DNA of 64,000 bases, taken from Notospermus geniculatus. Lineage: Eukaryota; Nemertea; Pilidiophora; Heteronemertea; Lineidae. The DNA is taken from assembly GCA_002633025.1 (NCBI GenBank), contig NMRB01000564.1, forward strand, positions 187,413-251,412. The letters are read 5' to 3'. A model generated the notes under the pieces. That model was not told where the DNA came from. It searched no databases and saw only the letters and a list, made by a program, of their open reading frames with translations. Positions 35,902-46,125 of this stretch are shown in pieces. The position numbers were made by a program, and so were the translations under genes. Each line of letters opens with the position of its first letter. The first letter of the stretch is position 1.

Positions 35902-36233
35902 GTAGGTGTAGGCCTAGGAAAACTCATCGACAAATAACATGGAAAGGTATGGTCTGATGAAGGGTGTTGGCCGCCGTATTGGGTGGCTATTCGCTGGATT
36001 TGCCGTTCAAAAACTTCGGGCGCCAGGCCGTAGAAATAATAAGGCAATTTCTGAAGATTGGCTTCTCTTGGGTATACACCTCTTCTTCAGGATATCTATA
36101 CTATAATGGACGGTAGCCATGTTGGATTTTGTTATCAACCCGAGTTGACCTATTATCTGGTATACCTTGCTATGTAATGACTGTACACAGTTACGGTGGA
36201 CCGGACTCTCTGCCCTATCTCCTCCTTAGTTAG

Positions 36234-36234
36234 N
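36234..36234. other. single N, probable contig join
   Basis: A lone undetermined base within otherwise clean sequence. It falls between the truncated synthetase and the PAN-GON gene, so the relation of the two sides is not guaranteed. Confidence 0.7.
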
Positions 36235-36864
36235 GAGGAAGCTTTGAGTTCAGCTGGATTGTGATTGGTCCGTCTCGAGGCAAGGGTTGCTATTCCTACC
36301 TGTGTCTCCCGGAATGTCCACTCGTAATCCAATTTGATCGATTTCACCAGCCCCACGACCATACTGCTAGATTAAATCCGAATCATACATCCCCGCTGTC
36401 AATGCAATTATGTAATTGAGTGATGTAGGAGATATAGGTTGGCCATGCAGTGAATTGGCCATAGACAAACGTGACATACATGCCCGACAGATCGAGACTT
36501 TACGGACTTGATGGAAACAAACGAAGGGAGACGCGAGCGGTGTGTAAAAAGTGTCTTTTGTAAGTGTATCCAAGGACTTGCCATTGAAGGAGGCAAGTCT
36601 TTGGACGCAACATCGGTTGTGTAGGAGGAGGGCGGAGTTATTGCAGTGGAAGCTCATGACTTCTGAGAGTCTCAACCTTTCTGACAACTTATTGCTTTCG
36701 GTCGGCGACTTATGTTTTACAAGTGTAGCAGACTTCCCCTCTTTCAGTCAATTTGTTCGAGCTGGTTAAAACGCTGTTGTTGGGAATTGCCCCCATATCT
36801 AGTCCATGATATCTCTGTCCTAACTGTGGCACTCGCCGAATCATCTGCCTTGCTATGATCTCAG

Positions 36865-39223
36865 AATGAACCAGATAAATGTTTTCTGTAAGAATACGTA
36901 CAATGTTCGTCAGATTGAATCCGGTGGGATGGCTAGCACCACCGGGTCGATCCACTGTGCCCTCATGTGTCTAACACAGGCCTCGTGTCCTCATTTCATT
37001 CTCGGACGACAAAAGCAGACGTGTTGGTTGCTGAGTGTTATTGCGGTCTGCATGACTGGCTGTCCACTCCGGGAAATAACCAAACAGGTGGTTCATTCCA
37101 AGGTGAGGGAAAGAATGTGAAGAAAACAAGTATGGGAGGGCAAATCAGGCCATTGAGGAACTAATATACATGGACGAAAAGATTGGTCGACAAAATCATT
37201 TCTCAAGCAATAAAAAGGGTCCAAATATTGAGATTCACACGAATGCTAGTAAAAGTATATCAATTGACGGCAGAGAGAGAGTTGTTCTTCCGAAAGATAC
37301 GATTATCATAAAAAACCTGTTTTCTGGCAGTCATCAGCTCATCTGATGATATAAGCGGTGTGTATTGATATAAACGTGTGCCCATTGGGAAGTAAAGATC
37401 ACACACTTTGACTTCAAAGCGTTATGACGTATGTCAGGTGTTCGCAGTCTATTACCTCCAGTGGGGGAAAAATGTGATTCCCAACACATCTTTCTCTCTC
37501 TTCCTAATGCTAACATCTCTAATTTTAAAGTCAGCTTCGTTGACCTGCCTTGGTAAGTAATACATTAAGATCATTCAAATACATCTTTCAAATACAACAT
37601 GAATATGTGGTAGTTGACATGATCTAGTGATATCGGGGATCAGCATGTTATCGAATGGCCCTTGGTTCGATTTCCTGCCGACCCACCTACCTCTGGCATG
37701 TCTGGCACAGAACTAACGGGAATATGGGGACGCTAGCTCAACAGAGGGCAGCACACCGAAACCCGGTCCTAATACAATGGGCGCCTAGTTTTGTGAGGGA
37801 AATTGATCAGTTTCATTTCAATAGATTTAACCACTAGTGACACCTATTGAAAAAGTCGGCTATCGTCGGCTATGGTGTGTAGATCCATCCGACTGGCGTC
37901 TTGTTGTAGTCGCCTCAAATTAGGATCAATCATTTGCTGATTGGGAACTCTGAAGTGGAATGACACAACAGTTCACTTTTGTTTCAACTTTCTTTAATTG
38001 TGGCGTGATATTCCCTTTGATTGGTCTCCTGATAGGTGTAAAACTGCCTCGACAATGCCCTGATATATTTCCTCTTGGAGATGGCAAGAACGGAGAATAC
38101 GGTTTGTATCCGTTCAAACAGGACAAGGTTTTATTGAAGTTCTATTGCTTCTTTAAGAACGCCAGTCATACCGGCACCGCGTATCTCACTCTGCACCATC
38201 AAAACTATGCCACATATCATCGATATTCGTCTGGTGGGAAGTGTCTTCCTAAACGCTCGTCTCAGTTCAAGAAAGTCCGCATTTCTTTTAAAGTGAGTAT
38301 TATGGTGGCTTTGTTGAATTTACTCCATGACGTTGCTAGGACTGTTAAAGAGACCTCAAAGTTCTCATAGCTGATGACTGACGGGAGCAAGTTGCCCCCA
38401 ACGAAAATTTACAGGGCCTACGCACATCTAACAAAAACGTTTATTCGACATCACACCTAAGGACGACCAGACCTATACAGGTCATATCGACCATCAGGAC
38501 CTCAACCATTCATTCGTTTCAAAACGCTCCAGGAAAATATTTCGATTTTCATTTCCAGAAGTTCGGAGTAAATGGTCAGGGTACTGACTATCGGTTTGCA
38601 ACGAAGAGAACACCAAAACACACCGTGTGGGGGACTGGAGGGGATTGTTCAAGACATGGAGGAACACCAGGTGGTTTTAAGATTGATTTGAGGGGAACAG
38701 GTCTGGAGCTGAATCCTGATGTTAGTATCAAAGTCAGCCACCCAATCTTGTGAGACATGTGCAGATAGTTATTAAACACGTCGTATACATGTACTCCTGA
38801 GACTTTACTGCCGTTAGAGGCCACCACCAGTCAGCGGTCCAAGGACGTCATGAAATTTGACGTCACAAGAAGAAATGCACGCCATGACGTCATCCATAAT
38901 GTCATGGAGGCCACGTCTTACGTCTTTTTTGACGTTCTAGGACCGCTAACAGGCGGCCTCTAACGGCAGTAAAGTCTCCCCATTAACGGAACTATCTTGA
39001 TGCCCAGCCAGTGTCCATCCTTGACTTCCATGTATTCTTCCTTCAATCTTTCATTCTCCTCCTGACTCGACTAAAGAATAAATGGGAGACGGTCCGGTAC
39101 CAAGGAATCATCGAACAAAACTGGCCTGGTCCTGGGAGACAGGTTTATGTGGTTAGAATGGGAGGATACCCGTCGTATATGCATCGGTTGTCGATGGGGC
39201 TAAGAATGTTTACCAAATCTTAA
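36865..39223 (+). CDS. PAN/apple-like plus GON domain protein, 5' end not found
   Basis: Five exons (36865-37102, 37531-37552, 38036-38292, 38559-38732, 39077-39223) join with consistent phases to 278 residues ending in TAA. The first has a PAN-type cysteine pattern, C31-x3-C35-x5-C41 with C53 in HCALMCLTQASC...CWLLS. A 22-nt microexon (SASLTCL plus one base) restores phase. The last three exons form a GON domain of about 190 residues: CPDIFPLGDGKNGEYGLYPF at 94-113, VRISF near the end of exon 3, then DYRFATK, WGTGGDC and GGFKIDLRGTGLELN, and GRQVYVVRMGGYPSY near the end. GON is the C-terminal domain of ADAMTS9/20/GON-1; no protease or thrombospondin module is seen. The exon 4 donor is weak (AAA|GTCAGC); if unused, translation stops at 38753. 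The first exon begins in mid-codon, so an upstream (signal peptide) exon is expected. It is probably extracellular; function unknown. Confidence 0.65.
37620..37680 (+). repeat. tRNA-like (SINE head) candidate in an intron
   Basis: TGATCTAGTGATA at 37620 resembles a pol III A box, and GGTTCGATTTCC at 37664-37675 resembles a B box at tRNA-like spacing. The 3' extent is not defined. It could be a tRNA-derived SINE in the PAN-GON gene intron or chance. Confidence 0.35.
38799..38978. mobile_element. palindromic MITE, family A copy 3 (best preserved)
   Basis: Nearly perfect ends GAGACTTTACTGCCGTTAGA and its complement, continuing inward to GGCC. AGCGGTCC and GGACCGCTAAC lie on the inner arms. The interior has TGACGTCA-type sites around ATTTGACGTCAC and CATGACGTCATC. 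It lies 46 bp after the in-frame TGA of exon 4 and inside the last predicted intron of the PAN-GON gene. Confidence 0.8.
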
Positions 39224-39570
39224 CTGGGGTCTTCACCTTGTACTGCCTTTATTCATGAAGATAATAATTCTCCTTTGTGCATCGCGGAAGAAAGTTGTAA
39301 AGTGCACTGGTTAAAATATGGAGATACAGTCCAGGCTCATTTTTTGTCCGCTGTTGCTTTGGTTGTGAATGTTCAGCTGTCCAGGGCATCAAGTTGATGT
39401 CAAAGATGTCATAATTCCTTTAGTACCCTTCACTAAGACGTGCATCGAGGGCTCCGCTATGGCATCTTCAGTATCTTCTGCTATAGCATCTTCTATATTA
39501 ATTCTTTTAAGGAGCTGTACTGCGAATTCTTTCCATCGATGATTTTTTTCCTGATGGGAACCAAAGAAAC

Positions 39571-41151
39571 ACACAGTAAAAAAAGTAGTGTTAACCATAC
39601 ACCCAAAAGTAGTGTTAACTGTCTGATAACACTAGAAATCAGTGTTAAAAAGAGTGTTAAGACATTTTAACACTATTACTAAGTGTTGAAGGTCGGTGTT
39701 AACAATGTTTAACACCCATAAATAGTGTTAGGGGATGCTTGACACTTAAAATTGGTGTTAGCCATCGGTGTTAACCTTTTTGAACACCCATTAATGGTGT
39801 TAAAGTAAAAGTCTAACACTATAAAGTAGTGTTAGCTACCACTGATAACTATTTGCTGATTTCTCCATTCCAAAAAGAAATTCTTCGAGACTAAGTTATG
39901 AGATCATTGCAACTTTGCTTGNNNNNNNNNNNNNNNNNNNNNNNNNNNNNNNNNNNNNNNNNNNNNNNNNNNNNNNNNNNNNNNNNNNNNNNNNNNNNNN
40001 NNNNNNNNNNNNNNNNNNNNNNNNNNNNNNNNNNNNNNNNNNNNNNNNNNNNNNNNNNNNNNNNNNNNNNNNNNNNNNNNNNNNNNNNNNNNNNNNNNNN
40101 NNNNNNNNNNNNNNNNNNNNNNNNNNNNNNNNNNNNNNNNNNNNNNNNNNNNNNNNNNNNNNNNNNNNNNNNNNNNNNNNNNNNNNNNNNNNNNNNNNNN
40201 NNNNNNNNNNNNNNNNNNNNNNNNNNNNNNNNNNNNNNNNNNNNNNNNNNNNNNNNNNNNNNNNNNNNNNNNNNNNNNNNNNNNNNNNNNNNNNNNNNNN
40301 NNNNNNNNNNNNNNNNNNNNNNNNNNNNNNNNNNNNNNNNNNNNNNNNNNNNNNNNNNNNNNNNNNNNNNNNNNNNNNNNNNNNNNNNNNNNNNNNNNNN
40401 NNNNNNNNNNNNNNNNNNNNNNNNNNNNNNNNNNNNNNNNNNNNNNNNNNNNNNNNNNNNNNNNNNNNNNNNNNNNNNNNNNNNNNNNNNNNNNNNNNNN
40501 NNNNNNNNNNNNNNNNNNNNNNNNNNNNNNNNNNNNNNNNNNNNNNNNNNNNNNNNNNNNNNNNNNNNNNNNNNNNNNNNNNNNNNNNNNNNNNNNNNNN
40601 NNNNNNNNNNNNNNNNNNNNNNNNNNNNNNNNNNNNNNNNNNNNNNNNNNNNNNNNNNNNNNNNNNNNNNNNNNNNNNNNNNNNNNNNNNNNNNNNNNNN
40701 NNNNNNNNNNNNNNNNNNNNNNNNNNNNNNNNNNNNNNNNNNNNNNNNNNNNNNNNNNNNNNNNNNNNNNNNNNNNNNNNNNNNNNNNNNNNNNNNNNNN
40801 NNNNNNNNNNNNNNNNNNNNNNNNNNNNNNNNNNNNNNNNNNNNNNNNNNNNNNNNNNNNNNNNNNNNNNNNNNNNNNNNNNNNNNNNNNNNNNNNNATT
40901 TTTTTTCTCGTTTTATTTCTCCAAATAGAACCCTTTTTCGACAGTTTTTTATCGACATTTATGAGAAAGACAGGTTTTCAGCATGTATTTAAAAATATTT
41001 TTATTGCATGTGGGTGTTAACTTAACACCACCGTACGGTGTTAGAAACATAACACCAAAAGTTGGTGTTGGGAGCTATTGGACACTCAAAATCGGTGTTA
41101 AAGTTAACACCCATTTTCAGTGTTACCTTAACACTATATTTTTTACTGTGT
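39571..41151. mobile_element. long inverted-repeat element rich in GTGTTAAC, interrupted by a gap
   Basis: The left end ACACAGTAAAAAAAGTAGTG is mirrored at 41132-41151 (reverse complement ACACAGTAAAAAATATAGTG). Inside, on both sides of the gap, the motif AGTGTTAA/GGTGTTAAC and its complement recur roughly every 20-40 bp, giving nested hairpins. Any transposase would have to lie in the missing 976 bp. The target duplication is not clear. Confidence 0.65.
39922..40897. other. assembly gap, 976 Ns
   Basis: Undetermined bases inside the GTGTTAAC-rich inverted-repeat element, a structure that would hinder assembly. Confidence 0.99.
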
Positions 41152-41301
41152 AATATTGTTCCATCATTTGGGTTTTGGGTTGTTAGCTTTTCTGTATTTA
41201 TCATAGTGGCACGAAAAAGTTTCCGAAGGCATTTCTGCTGCCATCGAGCAAAGACACTCCAAACTTGGTGTTGCACAGGTATGGCCGGGGGTATGGCACG
41301 C

Positions 41302-41917
41302 CAACTGCCGCTCACTATGGCATCGACTTAGCGAGTAGCATTCGTCGCCTTGAATCAAGGCAATGTGTATTACTATTATTCGAGTCCCCCTCCAGGGACC
41401 ACATGTCACGCACAGTAAACTGTTGTTTTACGGGTGATTAATTTCTTCCTCAAACCACCGACGGCGAATCTTCTCAGGGATAATCTGTCATGTGACCCGT
41501 CAGAGCTCTGACAGAAAACGCGCAAAAATATCGACAAGATTTGTGCGTTGAATGACTGTGGAATTGGCAAAAACTGTTTGCTGTTGATACAAACCATTTA
41601 AAAACCACGAATATTGACTTAAATACATTTTATAAAACTTCCAAGCTACTTCAATTCTCATAAAATGTGGCTGATGCCATCTTTGAAGTGAAAACTGATC
41701 ACCAGAAGCTCATCTGACGGATTCGAATCCGCAACCTCTTGATTTGTCGAAAAGGTCTCCGCTACCCCATTCATTACAAACAAAGATCTTCATTTGAATC
41801 CTTGCCTGATGCTGCACACCATTTCAACCTGTGCCAGGGTTTTCCTTGCTTTTTCTTCATGAATAATCGATGAAATTGCAGAGAAAATGTAGCTTTTACT
41901 AATGTATCCTGAGTCAG
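41302..41917. repeat. direct duplication, copy 1 (616 bp)
   Basis: Nearly identical to 42029-42645, from CCAACTGCCG through TATCCTGAGTCAG, with 111 bp between copies. A 63-codon minus-strand frame is shared with one residue changed, which mere recency explains. No protein is recognised. Confidence 0.9.
41711..41770 (-). repeat. tRNA-like pol III box pair, copy 1
   Basis: Read on the minus strand: GGGGTAGCGGAGACC (A-box-like), then about 30 bp later GGTTGCGGATTCGAATCCGT (B box in a paired T arm). It has no full cloverleaf with an acceptor stem, so it is probably the head of a tRNA-derived SINE rather than a tRNA gene. Confidence 0.4.
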
Positions 41918-42028
41918 TGAAACCAAAAGTTGCCTTTTTATGACGTGGAAAAATCATCATTCAAAAGTTGCTTGCTGTGTTCTCGTACGGAACGGCTTCA
42001 CTTGTTGACGTGAAAAACTTGTACAGTC

Positions 42029-42645
42029 AACTGCCGTTCACTATGGCATATCGACTTAGCGAGTAGCATTCGTCGCCTTGAATCAAGGCAATGTGTATTA
42101 CTATTATTCGAGTCCCCCTCCGGGGACCACATGTCACGCACAGTAAACTGTTGTTTTACGGGTGATTAATTTCTTCCTCAAACCACCGACGGCGAATCTT
42201 CTCAGGGATAATCTGTCATGTGACCCGTCAGAGCTCTGACAGAAAACGCGCAAAAATATCGACAAGATGTGTGCGTTGAATGACTGTGGAATTGGCAAAA
42301 ACTGTTTGCTGTTGATACAAACCATTTAAAAACCACGAATATTGACTTAAATACATTTTATAAAACTTCCAAGCTACTTCAATTCTCATAAAATGTGGTT
42401 GATGCCATCTTTGAAGTGAAAACCGATCACCAGAAGCTCATCTGACGGATTCGAATCCGCAACCTCTTGATTTGTCGAAAAGGTCTCCTCTACCCCATTC
42501 ATTACAAACAAAGATCTTCATTTGAATCCTTGCCTGATGCTGCACACCATTTCAACCTGTGCCAGGATTTTCCTTGCTTTTTCTTCATGAATAATCGATG
42601 AAATTGCAGAGAAAATGTAGCTTTTACTAATGTATCCTGAGTCAG
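42029..42645. repeat. direct duplication, copy 2 (617 bp)
   Basis: Second copy of the block at 41302-41917; the substitutions are few and scattered. Confidence 0.9.
42438..42498 (-). repeat. tRNA-like pol III box pair, copy 2
   Basis: Same as 41711-41770, but the A-box-like stretch reads GGGGTAGAGGAGACC. Confidence 0.35.
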
Positions 42646-43157
42646 CTTTCTGTTTTCATTTGAGGTTTTTACCTTCCTGTCCTCAAGTACTGCACGGAAT
42701 ACGATGTATAATGAAAGCGGGAGTAAGTTTAGAAAAAAAGATATTTAAGAGGTATGTTCTTCATATCCATTGGCAGGATGCTTGTATCGTGACCTGGTAA
42801 GTCACACAAGATGAATAATGAAAAGGCTTTCTAAGGAACCATGAGAATAAATGGCTTAGTTAATGAAAGGAATCAGTAATGTGTGTAATTTGAACCGCTG
42901 GACTGAGGTGACCGTAGATCGTGGACTGCAGACGGCAACAGGAGGTTTGATCAGGAATAGGGAAATCGTTGATGATCTCTTCTTTAAGCTGCCTGCACGG
43001 CAATATTTGAACAACATACCTGAGCAACATGATCATTTGATCCTGTATCCACAAGCCAATAAATTAGCAACAGTTTGAACAACATGTTTGAACACTCTTT
43101 TTTCTCCTGCTTCACATTCGACACCCTTGTCCAACACTGGTTGCGGCCTAACTCTGA

Positions 43158-43275
43158 AGGGCCGTATGCACAAAACGAAGATTATTTGTCACATCATGCC
43201 CTGGCAAACCTGAAGAATTGAAAAGTTGTGGCTCAACCTGAGTTCAAGATAATCTTCGTTTGGTGCATACGGCCC
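43158..43275. mobile_element. foldback MITE, AGGGCCGTATGCAC ends
   Basis: A 118-bp element has arms AGGGCCGTATGCACAAAACG and CGTTTGGTGCATACGGCCCT, continuing inward with AAGATTAT. The flanks CTGA (left) and GAA (right) give no firm target duplication. Confidence 0.75.
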
Positions 43276-44274
43276 TGAATGTGAACTAAGAGAAATGTTG
43301 CCAGTGTCCTTCGACATTTATTCATGCCAGGTGGCAAAAAGAATAGAAACCAGTCTCCTTGAGAATCTATGGTCATTTGATTGTGTTATTGTGATGAGTC
43401 AGTAAAATAACACCATTCTTGTGTGTAATCAAGAGAAAATCTAATCTCCAGATGGATCACATGGATATTTTAGTGGCGAGGAACAACAGTATTTATGCTT
43501 TGTTGGTCATAAAACGCCACCCATATTGTTGTACCGCGCAATAAAGCAAAATTGCTTCTCTTTAATTTTCCATGAATATGCACCATAAGCTGGTAGAAAG
43601 GACGATAGGATCATGATTACGCTGCCCTTTATACGAGCGACGTGGCTGTTAAGATGGCTGGCTTCACCAGACCCATCGTTCACTAGCTTGATTCTCCTGA
43701 CTAACCGAACCAAAGAATGCTGTTGGGCTCAATGAGATTGCTGTGGGGCAGACAATCCCCAGTCCCCCTCGAACTTTTTAATTGCCTCGAGGCCCTCCGC
43801 CATCGCTTCGTATTCCACGCAGTACGTGTGTGCTGAGCAGAAGCCTGAAGTAACCACAGTCCATGCCACTCCGGCTAACAGGTCACCTACACTATGTAGG
43901 TACCTAAGCCTACTCTCCCCCAGCTTCCGTGCAAGCAATCACATGTAGATTCAGTCACCTTCGAATCATGTACTGTTGACACGTTCCTCACCTCCGTACG
44001 CTGTCTTTTCTGGCATTTTCAATACAACCAGACACAGTTTGAATTGCAGAACCCAATGGCATGACACATACAACAACAGAACATAGTTTATAAGGACAGC
44101 ACGCCTCTAAGGAGTTCTCTATATATCTTATCAAATTGCCTTGCTGCTCAGGGTATTGCTGAAGAACATACACCGAGTTGTCCTTCAGAAAATGTTGGTG
44201 GCCCACAATTGATACAGTTGTTTAATAAAGTGAATTGAGTTCAGAAATTGACAGAGCCATAGATTATATCGGGG

Positions 44275-44275
44275 N
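44275..44275. other. single N, probable contig join
   Basis: A lone undetermined base in a G-rich tract (GGGGNGGAGG). Confidence 0.6.
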
Positions 44276-44829
44276 GGAGGGGGGAGGAACTGTTAATACA
44301 TCCCTGGGGATAAGGCAGCTTTGCCCACTTAATTAATCTAATTCATATGGAAATCATATTTACACTTGTGAAATTGAACGAGGTGGTCGCCTTTCTGTGT
44401 TATTGGTGAAACTTATTGTGTGATGGTCTTGTACTGGATGACGGCCATTGTCATATCATTTAGTTGGTACACACGTCGATGTCCCCGCGTAGCGCATTTA
44501 GGGAAGTGGTAGAGGCCATTAGCACTAATATGGATTTGGAAAAGCTGTTAGGGGTGACAAAGGAACTGCTATCGCAGTAGTGTTACAGAACATGGGGGGA
44601 GGGGGGGGGGGATCTGGATGGACACAAATAGAGGACTTAATCTTGGCCATGAAAAAGGTCCGTTTGTGGAATGCTGATTCATTGTTAGGTCCAAACGAAG
44701 GCGGCGTTACATCAGCACAGTGATACAAATGCAGACGGTACCGTCTGCCATATTGTTGCCAGAACTTAATGCGTCTGGTACCCCGCCAATGTAGAATGTC
44801 AACAAAATATTCTCCCTCAGAATAATTTC

Positions 44830-46125
44830 TGTTGAACTTCTGTTCGACGAAAAATAATTTTTGTTTGACGAGAAATATTTTTTTCGACAAACAATAATTT
44901 TTATTCGACGAGAAAAAATTTTTGTCGAGGAGAAATAGTTTTGTTGGACGAGAAATAATTTTTGTCGACGAGAAATAGTTTTTGTTGGACGAAAAAAAAA
45001 ATATGTTCGACGCGAAATATTTTTTATCGACGAGAAATAATTTTTGTTGACGAGATATAGTTTGTGTTCGACGTGAAATAATTTTTGTTGACGAGAAAAA
45101 ATAGTTTGTGTTGGACGAGAAATAGTTTTTGTTGATGAGAAATAATTTTTGTCGACGAGAGGTAATTTTTGTCGACGAGAAGTAATTTTTGTTGGACAAG
45201 AAATAATTTGTGTTCGTCGAGAAATATTTTTTATCGACGAGAAGTAATTTTTGTCGACGAGAAAACGATTTTGTTTTGACGAGAAATAATTTGTTTTGGA
45301 CGAGAAATAATATTTTATCGATGATAAATAGTTTTTGTTGGACGAGAAATAGTTTTTGTTGATGATAAATAATTTTTGTCGACAAGAAATAATTTTGTTG
45401 GATGGGAACTAATTTGTGTACGACGAGAAATAATTTTTATCGACAAGATAATTTTTGTCGACGAGAAAAAAGTTTTTGTTGGACGAAAAATAATTTGTGT
45501 TTGACGGAAATAAGTTTTGTCGACGAGAAATAGTTTTTGTTGGAGAAATAATTTTTCTTCGACGAGAAATAATTTTTCTTCGATGAGAAATAATTTTTTA
45601 TCGACAAGATGTGTTTTTGTTGGACGAGAAATAATTTTCCTTCGACAAGAAATAATTTTTATGGACGAGAAAAAGTTTTTGTTGGGCGAGAAATAATTTG
45701 TGTTGGACGGAAATAATTTTTGTCGACGAGAAATAATTTTTGTCGACGAGAAAAAAGTTTTTGTTGGACGAGAAATGGTTTTTGTTGGATGAAAAATAAT
45801 TTGTGTTGGACCGAAATAATTTTTGTCTAGGACGAAAAATGATTTTTGTCGACGGGAATTTTTTTCGGCCGACGAGAAATAATTTTTGTTCGACGTGGTT
45901 GCGCGAGAAGTATTTTTTATCGACAAGAAATAATTTTTTTCGACTAGAATTTTTTTGCGATGAGAAATGTTTTTTGCGATGAGAAATTTCTTCGCCATGA
46001 GAAATATGGTTTTTTTTCGACGAGAAATAATTTCTTTAGCGAGAAATAGTTTTTGTTTGACGAGAAATATAAATTTGTTTAAAGAGAAACAATTTTTTCT
46101 TAACGAGAAATATTTTTTTCAACCG
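44830..46125 (+). repeat. degenerate tandem array, 20-bp unit, about 60 copies
   Basis: The unit consensus is GTCGACGAGAAATAATTTTT, with length varying from about 18 to 23 bp. The complement of the unit contains no stop in any frame, which alone explains the long minus-strand frames (286 and 227 codons) of K, N, F, S and I residues. I therefore do not call genes. The unit centres on a GTCGAC palindrome. Confidence 0.9.

Noticed and set aside
37960-38035. Membrane-segment-like residues before the first GON exon (CGVIFPLIGLLIG)
   Set aside because: They lie in intron sequence before the acceptor at 38034-38035; phase matching supports starting the exon at 38036.
39898-40992. Open frames of more than 300 codons
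   Set aside because: Almost entirely N; artefact of the gap. The same holds for the frames at 55174-56133 and 11638-12123.
43729-43938. 69-codon minus-strand frame with EYEAMAEGLEAI, faintly like a retroelement RNase H
   Set aside because: No catalytic residues in order and no neighbouring reverse transcriptase or integrase; the match is too short.
44525-45998. Long lysine/asparagine-rich minus-strand frames (286 and 227 codons)
   Set aside because: They are the stop-free complement of the degenerate 20-bp array, with no unique domain and frames that slip with unit length.
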